Below, piece after piece: positions 1-7,973 of a DNA stretch of 56,791 bases. The stretch lies in contig WHTB01000002.1 in assembly GCA_009379735.1 (NCBI GenBank), forward strand, positions 1-56,791, given 5' to 3'. The translations under genes were made by a program, and so were the position numbers. Every line of letters begins with the position of its first letter. The stretch's first letter is position 1. The notes below the pieces were generated by a model. That model was not told the DNA's origin. It worked only from the letters and a program-made list of their open reading frames with translations, and did not search any database. The stretch comes from Propionibacteriales bacterium (lineage in GTDB: Bacteria; Actinomycetota; Actinomycetes; Propionibacteriales; Nocardioidaceae).

Positions 1-1
1 A

Positions 2-133
2 GCCCTCGAGGCCGACATCCGCAGATGGGTTGAAGAATGGAACGCCAACCCCAAACCGTTCGTGTGGACCAAGACGGCCGAAGAGATCATCGCCTCTCTC
101 GGCCGACTTCTTCAACGAACCAAAGGCGCATGA
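2..133 (+). CDS. IS630-family transposase, C-terminal end (partial at window edge)
   Basis: The frame beginning at base 2 is open to a TGA at 131-133 and encodes 43 residues. They contain the characteristic IS630 ending: a W-V-E-E-W-N-A-N-P-K-P-F-V-W-T-K-T-A run followed by an E-E-I-I-A-S-L helix. In this family the stretch lies after the DDE catalytic core and ends the protein. The catalytic residues lie before the window, so whether the element is intact cannot be seen. The stop codon overlaps the ATG from which the truncated aminotransferase downstream can be read. A TA dinucleotide at 137-138 is the kind of target IS630 elements use, so the right end of the element probably lies within a few bases of this stop. 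Confidence 0.85.
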   Translation, partial: ALEADIRRWVEEWNANPKPFVWTKTAEEIIASLGRLLQRTKGA

Positions 134-1056
134 CACTAGCTCTGCGCGTACTCGGAATCGGGCCGGGGGACGAGGTCGTCGTACCCGCCAACACCTTCGT
201 GGCCACCGTGGAGGCCATCGTGCTCGTGGGCGCCCGGCCACGGTTCGCCGACGTCGATCCCGACACTCTCCTGATGACGGCAGACACCATGAAGGCGGCG
301 GCGACACCCGCAACCCGCGCGGCCATCGTTGTGCACCTGTACGGCCAGATGGCAGATGTGGACGACCTCGCCAGGGGTGCCACCGAGCTGCGGATCGCGT
401 TACTCGAGGACGCGGCGCAGGCGCACGGCGCGCGCTGGCACTCCGCGCGGGCCGGTTCGCTGGGCCGGGTCGGCTGCTTCAGCTTCTATCCCGGCAAGAA
501 CCTCGGCGCCTTCGGTGATGCGGGCGCCGTCGTGACGTCAGATTCCGCTCTTGCCGAGCGGCTGCGTTCTCTTCGCGATCACGGCACAGCCAGTGGCGGG
601 CGCTACCAGCACGAGGTGCTCGGCACGAACAGCCGTCTCGACTCGCTTCAGGCCGTCGTGCTCACCGTCAAACTGCGACGACTCGACGGCTGGAACGCGC
701 GACGTCGAAGGCTGGTGGATCACTATCGCCGGCTGCTCGACCCGGAGCTGGTCCAGCTGGTGGACCAGCGGCCGGAGAGTCAACCGGTGCACCATCTGGC
801 GGTGGCACGCGTGCGGAACCGAGACCAGGTCCGTGAAATCCTTGTGAATAAAGGGATCGGGACCAGAATCCACTACCCCACTCCCTGTCACCAGCTGCCA
901 CCGTACACCCGATTTAGCCACGTCCCGCTGCCGGTGACCGAGTCAGCCGCGAGGGAGATCCTGTCCCTACCACTGCATCCCCATATGGCCGAGAGAGATG
1001 TCGAACGCGTGAGCGCCACGCTCACCGCGGCGGTGCTGGAGGCCCGAAGCTCATGA
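130..1056 (+). pseudogene. DegT/DnrJ/EryC1 sugar aminotransferase, 5'-truncated at an IS630 junction
   Basis: PLP-dependent aminotransferases of this family put an amino group on a keto-sugar nucleotide. Homology begins abruptly at T-L-A-L-R-V-L-G, next to the transposase end. The normal first 65-75 residues, including the G-N-G-T-D cofactor-binding loop kept in the paralogue at 32760-33884, are missing. What remains includes the E-D-A-A-Q motif, the PLP lysine in F-Y-P-G-K-N-L-G-A-F-G-D and the C-terminal domain, with no internal stop. The ATG at 130 is in frame and overlaps the transposase stop, so a truncated protein could be made by coupled translation, but it should not bind cofactor properly. 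The acetyltransferase downstream is overlapped by ATGA, as in the intact pair at 32760-34449. Confidence 0.85.
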
Positions 1057-1703
1057 CCGTCCGAAGGATCGCTCCCCACCTGGATCAAGATCCCCATGTG
1101 ACCGTGGGATATCCGAGCGACCGGATCATGGGAACTCACGTCGACCTCGGCAGTGACGCCCGACTGCGCTGCGGAACCGTGCTCTATGCGGGTACTACGA
1201 TCGGCGACCGGTTCCAGACTGGACATCACGTAATCGTTCGGGAGCAGTGCACACTCGGCGATGACGTGTCGATTTGGAGCAACACGGTAGTCGACTACAG
1301 CTGCCGGATCGGCGACGGCGTCAAGATCCATTGCAACTGCTATGTCGCGCAGTTCACCGAGATCGAGGACGGAGCGTTTCTCGCGCCCGGTGTCACGATC
1401 GCCAACGACCTGTATCCGGGCCAGGACGCCTCCCGCGACGTCATGTCAGGCCCATGGATCGGTGCCGGCGCACAGATCGGAGTCAATGTCACCATCCTCC
1501 CGTTCGTACGCGTGGGGCCTGGCTGTCTGGTCGGTGCCGGCGCCGTCGTCACCCGGGATCTTCCCGCGGGCACCGTGGCGTACGGAAACCCCGCGGTCGT
1601 GCGCGGCAGCGTCGCGGATCTCCAGGACATCTCGGCGCGGGTAGAACCCGTCGACTCCGCTTCGCGATTCCGGCTCGCTGCGCCGGTTCCTGCGAAGGAC
1701 TGA
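1053..1703 (+). CDS. Left-handed beta-helix (hexapeptide-repeat) acyltransferase
   Basis: The 216-residue protein is largely hexapeptide repeats (I-G-D / L-G-D / I-G-A turns from about residue 30 to 175), ending in the usual G-A-G-A-V-V-T-R-D-L-P-A-G and Y-G-N-P-A-x-x motifs of sugar O/N-acetyltransferases. Such enzymes are trimeric and use acetyl-CoA. Its ATG overlaps the stop of the truncated aminotransferase, so the natural role was probably acetylation of the amino sugar made by that enzyme. The last 35 residues, after the N-P-A motif, are polar and not part of the helix. With its partner broken, the substrate may now come from another aminotransferase in the locus. The family is clear; the substrate is inferred. 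Confidence 0.8.
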   Translation: MTVRRIAPHLDQDPHVTVGYPSDRIMGTHVDLGSDARLRCGTVLYAGTTIGDRFQTGHHVIVREQCTLGDDVSIWSNTVVDYSCRIGDGVKIHCNCYVAQFTEIEDGAFLAPGVTIANDLYPGQDASRDVMSGPWIGAGAQIGVNVTILPFVRVGPGCLVGAGAVVTRDLPAGTVAYGNPAVVRGSVADLQDISARVEPVDSASRFRLAAPVPAKD

Positions 1704-1712
1704 GGTCGGCCA

Positions 1713-2357
1713 ATGATGCACCAAGCAACGACGACCACGGTGCGGACGGAGTGGAGTAAGCGTGCGCTCGACGTCACCGTTGCAGTGATGGCGATCGTGA
1801 TCGTCTCGCCGCTGCTGCTCGTACTCGTGGTTCTGATACGCGCGACCAGTCCTGGGCCTGCACTCTTCCGGCAGACTCGGATCGGTGCGGCTGGCCGCGG
1901 ATTCGTGATGCTCAAGTTCCGCACCATGCAGGACGGGTGCTCTGACGATGCACACCGCGCCTACATCCAGGATCTGTTCACGGGTGAGGCGAAGCAACAT
2001 GACGGGTTGTACAAGCTCGACACCGATCCCAGGATCACCCGTGTCGGCCGCATATTGCGCAGGTTCAGCCTGGACGAGCTCCCGCAGCTGATCAACGTGC
2101 TGCGCGGGGAGATGTCCCTGGTCGGACCACGGCCGGCGCTGCCGTGGGAGTTGCGCATGTTTCCTTCCTGGGCGCACCGTCGCCTCGAGGCGCCTCCTGG
2201 CCTCACCGGACTATGGCAGGTCAGCGGCCGTAACCGTCTGACGATGCTCGAGGGGCTACGGCTGGACGTGCGATACGTTGAGGAGCGCAGCTTCTGGGTC
2301 GACCTGCGGATCCTGGTCATGACTCCGGTCGCGCTTCTCGTCGGTGCCGCGCGATGA
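1713..2357 (+). CDS. Initiating sugar-phosphate transferase (bacterial sugar transferase family)
   Basis: Transfers a sugar-1-phosphate from a nucleotide sugar to undecaprenyl phosphate, starting a repeat unit. The 214-residue protein is the short form: one hydrophobic helix (about residues 23-43) and then the catalytic domain. Visible motifs are K-F-R-T-M after the membrane helix, L-D-E-L-P-Q-L-I-N-V-L-R-G-E-M-S-L-V-G-P-R-P, and P-G-L-T-G-L-W-Q-V-S-G-R-N. GAAGGA and GAGG upstream serve as ribosome binding site. It overlaps the flippase that follows. A second initiating transferase at 52771-53409 is of the different, PglC-like subtype (G-W-A-Q-V-N-G-R-N), so the two probably load different first sugars. 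Confidence 0.9.
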   Translation: MMHQATTTTVRTEWSKRALDVTVAVMAIVIVSPLLLVLVVLIRATSPGPALFRQTRIGAAGRGFVMLKFRTMQDGCSDDAHRAYIQDLFTGEAKQHDGLYKLDTDPRITRVGRILRRFSLDELPQLINVLRGEMSLVGPRPALPWELRMFPSWAHRRLEAPPGLTGLWQVSGRNRLTMLEGLRLDVRYVEERSFWVDLRILVMTPVALLVGAAR

Positions 2358-4045
2358 CGGCCCTGCAACGGGATGGACCCTACCCTGCCGCCGATGTGCC
2401 CTCGGACCACGAGTTGACCAGTGGCGTTGCAGCCGCCCGAGACTCGATCAGGGTCGGGACGTGGACGGCGGTGAGCCGGATCAGCGGAGTCGCGCGCGTG
2501 CTGCTGATCGCCGCCGTCCTGGGCCCCACCACACTTGGCAACAGCTTCCAGCTCACGAACACGTTGCCCAATCTGATCTACTACGGGTTTCTCGCAGGCT
2601 CGCTGTGTTCGTCGCTGCTCGTACCGTCACTCGTCGGCCATCTCGACCGCGGCGATCGGCTCGCGACCGCCCGAGTATCTGGTGGCGTGCTGGGCCTCAC
2701 CTTGCTGGTGCTCGTGGTACTCACTCCGCTTGCCGTCGTGCTCGTGCCGCAGGCGCTGCGGCTCGCGGCGCTGGGCCAGGGCGGGACACCCGCCGTCGAT
2801 CAGGCGGATTTCGCGCGGTTGCTCATCGTTTTGATGATCCCCCAGGTCTACGGCTACGCCGTGATCGGAGTTTCGGCGGCGGTGATGAACGCCCGCCACC
2901 GGTTCGCACTGACCGCCGCGGCACCCGCGATCGAGAATTGCGCCCTCATTGCGGTACTCGTGCTGGTCTGGACTGTGTACGGAACCGGAGACCACGCCGG
3001 GGCGGTGCCCCAGAGTGAGCTGCTGCTCCTCGGTCTGGGATCGACCGCCGCGGTTGCCATCCATGCCGCTGTGCAGTTCTGGGGAGCGCGTCGATCCCGC
3101 GTGTCCTTGCGCCCGTTGCCGGGCTGGCGCGACGCAGAGGTTCGAGGAGTCGTACGACGGGCGATCCCCGCTATCGCCCAGTCGGGACTGGTGGCCCTGC
3201 AAGTCCTCACTCTGCTCCTGATCGCCGTCCGCATCCCGGGCGGCACGGTGGCCATGCAGATCGCGCTGAACTTCTACGCCCTCCCGATCGCAGTGGCAGC
3301 AACTCCGGTGGCGCTGTCGCTGCTGCCCCGGCTGTCGCGCCTTCATCAGGGCGATCGGGAGGGCGCATTCACCGACACCTTCATCCGGGGTACGGGATTG
3401 GTGCTTTTCATCACTGTGCCTGCTGCATGTGGCTACGCGGTCCTGGCCAGGCCGATCGCCGACGTGGTCGCCGTCGGCAGCATGGACACCGAGACAGCCA
3501 CCGGACTGGTGGCCGCAGCGCTCGCTTCGGTGTCGGCGGGCATCGTCGGCCAGTCGGTCTTCTTTCTTGCAACCCAGGCGTCGTACTCCAGGAAAGACGC
3601 CGTCCCCCCTCTGCTGGCAATGGCCGTGCAGGCGACCATTTGCCTGGCAGTCGGCAGCCTTTCGTTCGGGTTCGACGGGACCTCGACCCTTGTCGTCCTC
3701 GGCTCGGCGTACTCCCTGGCCAATCTCCTGGGTTCGGTCTTACTGGTCACCTGGCTGCACCGGAGACTGAGCCCCGGCAGCGAGCGGCTGATGCCCTCGG
3801 TCGTGAGAACGCTGGTCGGATCCGTCGCGCTTTCCATCTGCGCCGCACTCACCGCTGCCGCCCTGTCGGGAGCCGACTCTGGACGAGCGCGCGAGGTCGT
3901 CGTCCTGATATGTGCGTGCTTGGTCGGGCTTGTTGTGTTCGCCGTCGCCCAACGGCTGATGCGCGCACCGGAGCTGTCGTGGATCGGCGCCACGCTTCGA
4001 GGCCGCTCACGACCGCCGAGTTCGCGGCTGGACGCTGGGGCATGA
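2354..4045 (+). CDS. MurJ/MviN-like lipid-linked oligosaccharide flippase
   Basis: A 563-residue polytopic membrane protein with about 13-14 hydrophobic segments. The N-terminus resembles MurJ/MviN: a soluble start, then S-R-I-S-G-V-A-R-V and a T-N-T-L-P-N-L-I-Y-Y segment. MOP-superfamily exporters move undecaprenyl-linked precursors across the membrane. Its place between the initiating transferase and the polymerase-like protein, with ATGA overlaps on both sides, argues that it flips this locus's repeat unit (a Wzx role) rather than lipid II, although MurJ activity cannot be excluded from sequence. The second flippase, at 15679-17259, is of the other (PST/Wzx) subtype. Confidence 0.8.
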   Translation: MTALQRDGPYPAADVPSDHELTSGVAAARDSIRVGTWTAVSRISGVARVLLIAAVLGPTTLGNSFQLTNTLPNLIYYGFLAGSLCSSLLVPSLVGHLDRGDRLATARVSGGVLGLTLLVLVVLTPLAVVLVPQALRLAALGQGGTPAVDQADFARLLIVLMIPQVYGYAVIGVSAAVMNARHRFALTAAAPAIENCALIAVLVLVWTVYGTGDHAGAVPQSELLLLGLGSTAAVAIHAAVQFWGARRSRVSLRPLPGWRDAEVRGVVRRAIPAIAQSGLVALQVLTLLLIAVRIPGGTVAMQIALNFYALPIAVAATPVALSLLPRLSRLHQGDREGAFTDTFIRGTGLVLFITVPAACGYAVLARPIADVVAVGSMDTETATGLVAAALASVSAGIVGQSVFFLATQASYSRKDAVPPLLAMAVQATICLAVGSLSFGFDGTSTLVVLGSAYSLANLLGSVLLVTWLHRRLSPGSERLMPSVVRTLVGSVALSICAALTAAALSGADSGRAREVVVLICACLVGLVVFAVAQRLMRAPELSWIGATLRGRSRPPSSRLDAGA

Positions 4046-5565
4046 CGGCACCGCAGAGTCTGCAGACGGACCCCCAACCGGGCATGTGGCGGCCGACGCG
4101 TCCGCCCGCGCGAGGGCTCGGCACTCTCACAATCACCGGCCTCGGGGCGGCCACGGCGGTTGCCACCGGGGCGGCCGTTGCCACGCATCCGCTGGTCGCG
4201 GCGGGGATCCTGCCGATGGTCCTCGTGGGCGGGCTGGTCTGGGCCCGGCCACACCTTGCCGGCTATCTGATCATCGGGATCACCCCACTGGTGGCGGGAA
4301 TCGACCGGGGCACGCTACTGCCTGTGCTGCGCCCCAACGAGGCGCTTGTGGCCTTTCTCGCCATCGTGCTGCTCATGCGCGGCTTGACCCGACTGCCTGC
4401 CGACCGGCTCCCGCGTATCACGCTGCACCCCGTGGAGTGGGCGATCGTGCTGCTCGCATTCGCCAGCTCCATAGTTCCGGTCCTCTGGCTCACCCTGCGC
4501 GGGCAGTCGCTTACCGCCGACGATGTCAGCTACGCGCTTGTCATGTGGAAGTATCTCGGGGTCTACGCGCTCGTGCGGCTCACCGTGACGACTCAAGAGC
4601 ACGTCCGACGCTGCCTGTGGCTCTCGGTCTCGGTCGCTGTCATCGTGGCACTCGTTGCCATCTTCCAGGTGATGGATCTGTTCAACGTACGCGCCCTGTT
4701 AGCAACTCTGTACGTGCCGTTCGGGCACGAGGCGGCGATCGAGCTGCCTAGAGCGAGTTCAACGCTGGCGCTCCCAGCAGCGACCGCGGACCTGCTCATC
4801 TTCAATCTCGTGATCGCTCTGGGCATGTGCTTCACCGAGCGCCGGAATGCCCTGTGGTACGGATCGGCGGCGGTGCTGTTCGTCGTGGGAGTATTCGCCG
4901 CGGCCGAGTTCTCGAGCGCTCTGGGGTTGCTGGTCGTGATGATCTGTGTGGCGGTGGCACTGCGTGTTCCCAGCCTCATGGCGTCGCTGCTGCCCGCGGC
5001 CGGCTTCGCGATCATTGCCATGTGGCCTGTGGTGTCGCACAGGCTGCAAGGTTTCGAATCGGTGCACGGCCTGCCCACGAGCTGGCTCGGACGCCTGCAC
5101 AACCTGCAGACATACTTCTGGCCCGAGCTGTGGTCGGGACCGAACATGCTGCTGGGAGTGCGCCCCGCCGCCCGCGTCGCCGTGAACAGCCAGGTGACGG
5201 GCTTCGTCTGGATCGAGAGCGGCTATACCTGGCTGCTGTGGGGAGGGGGGATACCCCTGCTGCTGGCGTTCGGCTATTTCGTGGTGACGACCTTCAGGCT
5301 GACCACCGCTCAGCTGCGTGTCGGGCCGACGTACACGCAGGTCGCCGCCCTCGCGGCACTGGGCGCGGTCGTCGTGATCTCGGCACTCATGGTCTTCGAT
5401 CCGCACCTGACCTATCGCGGCTCGGCCGACTGCTTCTTTGCGCTGCTCGCATTGACAGTCGCCACGCGGAGCCGCGGCGATCCTGCAGAACTCAAGACGA
5501 CAACCCACGATTCGGCGCAGACTGGCAACTGCACGCACGACGGGAGAGAACGGCATGCAGGTTAG
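4042..5565 (+). CDS. O-antigen polymerase/ligase-like membrane protein (Wzy/WaaL class)
   Basis: A 507-residue protein with roughly eleven hydrophobic segments and one large periplasmic loop (around residues 330-400) containing R-L-Q-G-F-E-S-V and W-L-G-R-L-H-N-L, the layout of Wzy_C/O-antigen ligase proteins. These polymerise lipid-linked repeat units or transfer chains to an acceptor outside the membrane. I start it at the ATG whose ATGA overlaps the flippase stop; the reading frame is open far upstream, but that part is antisense to nothing and lies inside the flippase. Its end overlaps the Wzz-like gene by 11 bases. Two other polymerase/ligase-like proteins (38300-39655 and 53304-54269) lie in the window. 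Confidence 0.75.
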   Translation: MTAPQSLQTDPQPGMWRPTRPPARGLGTLTITGLGAATAVATGAAVATHPLVAAGILPMVLVGGLVWARPHLAGYLIIGITPLVAGIDRGTLLPVLRPNEALVAFLAIVLLMRGLTRLPADRLPRITLHPVEWAIVLLAFASSIVPVLWLTLRGQSLTADDVSYALVMWKYLGVYALVRLTVTTQEHVRRCLWLSVSVAVIVALVAIFQVMDLFNVRALLATLYVPFGHEAAIELPRASSTLALPAATADLLIFNLVIALGMCFTERRNALWYGSAAVLFVVGVFAAAEFSSALGLLVVMICVAVALRVPSLMASLLPAAGFAIIAMWPVVSHRLQGFESVHGLPTSWLGRLHNLQTYFWPELWSGPNMLLGVRPAARVAVNSQVTGFVWIESGYTWLLWGGGIPLLLAFGYFVVTTFRLTTAQLRVGPTYTQVAALAALGAVVVISALMVFDPHLTYRGSADCFFALLALTVATRSRGDPAELKTTTHDSAQTGNCTHDGRERHAG

Positions 5566-6895
5566 TTCACGACCACCAGCCCTCTTGCGTACGTACGCGA
5601 CCCTGATCGTTCTGGTCACACTTCTGACGACCGGAAGCGCACTGCTGGTGACGCTGCTGCGGCCGTCCCCGTACGTCTCGACCGCACACATCGTGGTGAG
5701 CGCGGAGCCGGTCGACGGTGGCGCTCCGTTGACTCCGGACATGGGAACGGAGCGGGAGATAGCGCTCTCCGGCGAGGTCGCACGTTCAGCGAGCAGGATG
5801 CTGGACGTGCCGGTCGAAAAGGCATCCGATGGTCTCGAGGTCGAGGTTCCGGTCGACACCAACGTGCTCGAACTCCGCTACTCTGCGGACACGCCCGAGG
5901 AGGCTCTTCGCGGCGCACAGGACTTCACCCGCGCCTACGTCGCGTATCGCAACAGAGCCCACTCGAAAACCGCGCAGATTATCACGCCGCCCTCGACCCC
6001 CCGCGATCCCGTCACTCCGAACTTCGCGCTGATCCTTGGGTTAAGCCTGACGGTCGGTTTCGGAGTTGGAATCGTGGTCGCCTTCGCCTGGGACCGGCTC
6101 ACCCCCCGGCTGCGAGATGCTGCGGATGCGGAGAGCCAGACCGGCCTTCCGGTGCTGGCGACGATACCGGCCCTGAGCACTGAGTCGGACCAGCATCTCG
6201 TCGTGGGCTCGGACCGGCCCCCACGCGGCACCGAGGCGTACGGCCACCTGGCGGTCCGGCTCAGGCATCTCCTCGACCAACGCAATGCCCACGTCGTCCT
6301 GGTCACCAGCCCCGTCGCGCAGGCAGGCAAGACCACGGTCGCCGCCAATCTGGCAACATCCTTGGCCGCGACCGGTATGGACACAGTCGTGGTCTCGGCA
6401 GACACCGGAGACGCGGGTCTCCACACTTGGCTCGGGGTGTCGATGCAGCCCGGCCTTCGCGAAGTGTTACAGGGGACGTCCGATCTGGGCGATGCTCTGC
6501 GCGAAACGTCCTTCGACAACCTCCGAGTGCTGCCCTGCGGCGGGCTTCCGGACTCTCCGAGCGCTCTCTATGACCTCAGGAAGCTCGCCGACCTGCTTGA
6601 ACATCTGGCCGAGTCCGCGGACGCCGTCGTGATCGAGGCACCGTCGGTGCTGGGCGGGGCAGAGACAGCCATGTTGGCGGAGAAGGCCGAACTCGTGTTG
6701 CTCGTGCTGGACATTCGTAGCGGCCGCCGTGCTGATGCATCGGCGGCCGCTGCAGCATTGGGCCACGTCGAAAACAAGCTGGCAGGTTGCGTCCTCAACG
6801 ACCCCGGCCGCAAGCTGCGTCCCACATCGCGACCGAAGGACGCGGCAGCCGGAGCCGCGGTGATCCTGCGCACCCTCCGGGTGGCACGGCGATGA
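5555..6895 (+). CDS. Wzz/tyrosine-kinase-like chain-length regulator with degenerate ATPase motifs
   Basis: A 446-residue polysaccharide co-polymerase. Transmembrane helices near residues 12-35 and 157-179 flank an unusually short extracytoplasmic domain, followed by a cytoplasmic MinD/BY-kinase-like domain. Its motifs are eroded. The Walker A region is S-P-V-A-Q-A-G-K-T-T (around 252-261), without the first glycines but with the lysine. The A' motif reads V-V-V-S-A-D-T-G-D instead of the usual D-x-D, and the Walker B region ends V-V-I-E-A-P with Glu for Asp. No tyrosine cluster is present at the C-terminus, so autophosphorylation looks unlikely. Compare 44571-46247, which keeps good motifs. 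A GGGAGAG ribosome binding site precedes the ATG. It ends the first plus-strand run. Confidence 0.8.
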   Translation: MQVSSRPPALLRTYATLIVLVTLLTTGSALLVTLLRPSPYVSTAHIVVSAEPVDGGAPLTPDMGTEREIALSGEVARSASRMLDVPVEKASDGLEVEVPVDTNVLELRYSADTPEEALRGAQDFTRAYVAYRNRAHSKTAQIITPPSTPRDPVTPNFALILGLSLTVGFGVGIVVAFAWDRLTPRLRDAADAESQTGLPVLATIPALSTESDQHLVVGSDRPPRGTEAYGHLAVRLRHLLDQRNAHVVLVTSPVAQAGKTTVAANLATSLAATGMDTVVVSADTGDAGLHTWLGVSMQPGLREVLQGTSDLGDALRETSFDNLRVLPCGGLPDSPSALYDLRKLADLLEHLAESADAVVIEAPSVLGGAETAMLAEKAELVLLVLDIRSGRRADASAAAAALGHVENKLAGCVLNDPGRKLRPTSRPKDAAAGAAVILRTLRVARR

Positions 6896-6953
6896 GAAAT
6901 ACTTATAGTCGCTGCCACGAAATCACCCAGAGCGCTGCCACATATTCAGGCTT

Positions 6954-7973
6954 TCACGTACCCGATGTAACCACGGTTGGTGACCAGGCCTGCTCGATCA
7001 GCAGCACCGGTTCGCCGACGCCGTCGACCGGCAGGACATAGACATCCGTGATCGCCGCCTGGTCACCCTCGCGCGGAATCCCGTAGATCACATGCTCTTC
7101 ATCGAGCCACTCGACCTGATCGTCGACGCTACGGGTTTCTGCGAGGAGTGTCTCCACCCCGTACTGGAGATCGAGCCGCACCAGCCGCCAGTCGCCAGGG
7201 GTTCGCTCAGCTCGTTTCTTGTATACGAGCGACCTTCCGTCGGGTGAGATGGATGGACACTCGGCGTCCGCGCGAACGGTCTTCATCTGCCGGTCCTCGA
7301 TGTCGCCCTCGACCAGCCAGGTTTCGCCCCGCCACGCCACGGTCGCGAAGAACCGGGACGTGTTCTGCGGCACGAAGGTGACTCCCCAGAAGTTGCGATC
7401 GACAGGTCTGATCGGTTGGTCCTGATGCACCAGTTCGTACTCCTCCAAGTCCGTGCTGGCGCCGGTTTCCAGGTCGGTGATCATGGTTCTGGTCGAGAAG
7501 CTGGCGGCCGCGTAGGAGTCCCCGCTGACGAAGCTGGTGGTTGCGGCGTACCGGCCGTCGGGACTGAGCCGGGCGCGGTTGGGGATACCAGGCAAGGGGA
7601 GATCGGCTCGGCCATCCGGGCCGGTCACGGTTGCGGCGTACGTCGTGAGCATTCCTCGATCGGCCGACAGGCACAGCTGCAGCGAATCGGTGGCCGTCAC
7701 CCGCTCACACGACGTATCGGTCATGGCCCGTTGTCCGCCGGGGTGGTCAAGGGAAACCATGGCCACTCGGCCGAAGTCGGATCCGAGCCCGGTGTGCTCG
7801 AACACAATTCGCGCACCATCCTCGATCGTTGCCCTGGAAGTCTGCGACAGTAACGGCACCGACCGGGCCGCTCCAGCGTGCCGCGACCGTGACTCCAGCA
7901 CATAGACCGTCGAGACGGTGATCGCAACCGCACAGACGACGATCAGGATGAGCAGGCGGACCTTCCGGCTCAT
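6954..7973 (-). CDS. Membrane-anchored TolB-like beta-propeller protein, function unknown
   Basis: The 339-residue product starts with a short basic segment and a single hydrophobic helix (about residues 5-25), then an extracytoplasmic domain. Two propeller-type motifs are clear, L-S-P-D-G-R-Y-A and I-S-P-D-G-R-S-L-V-Y, with W-R-x and x-x-D-L repeats between them, as in TolB/WD40-like folds. No enzymatic motif was seen. The chosen ATG overlaps the MFS transporter's stop by ATGA; an open frame upstream of it runs through the transporter gene. The coupling suggests that the propeller works with the transporter, perhaps as an outside sensor or scaffold, but this is inference. Confidence 0.7.
   Translation of the reverse strand: MSRKVRLLILIVVCAVAITVSTVYVLESRSRHAGAARSVPLLSQTSRATIEDGARIVFEHTGLGSDFGRVAMVSLDHPGGQRAMTDTSCERVTATDSLQLCLSADRGMLTTYAATVTGPDGRADLPLPGIPNRARLSPDGRYAATTSFVSGDSYAAASFSTRTMITDLETGASTDLEEYELVHQDQPIRPVDRNFWGVTFVPQNTSRFFATVAWRGETWLVEGDIEDRQMKTVRADAECPSISPDGRSLVYKKRAERTPGDWRLVRLDLQYGVETLLAETRSVDDQVEWLDEEHVIYGIPREGDQAAITDVYVLPVDGVGEPVLLIEQAWSPTVVTSGT

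Noticed and set aside
2354-4045. Housekeeping MurJ (lipid II flippase)
   Set aside because: The fold is MurJ-like, but overlaps with a polysaccharide initiating transferase and a polymerase-like gene favour a role in this locus. The housekeeping function was therefore not called, though it is not excluded.
6896-6953. Terminator between convergent genes
   Set aside because: The 58-base gap has no stable GC-rich stem followed by a T-run on either strand.
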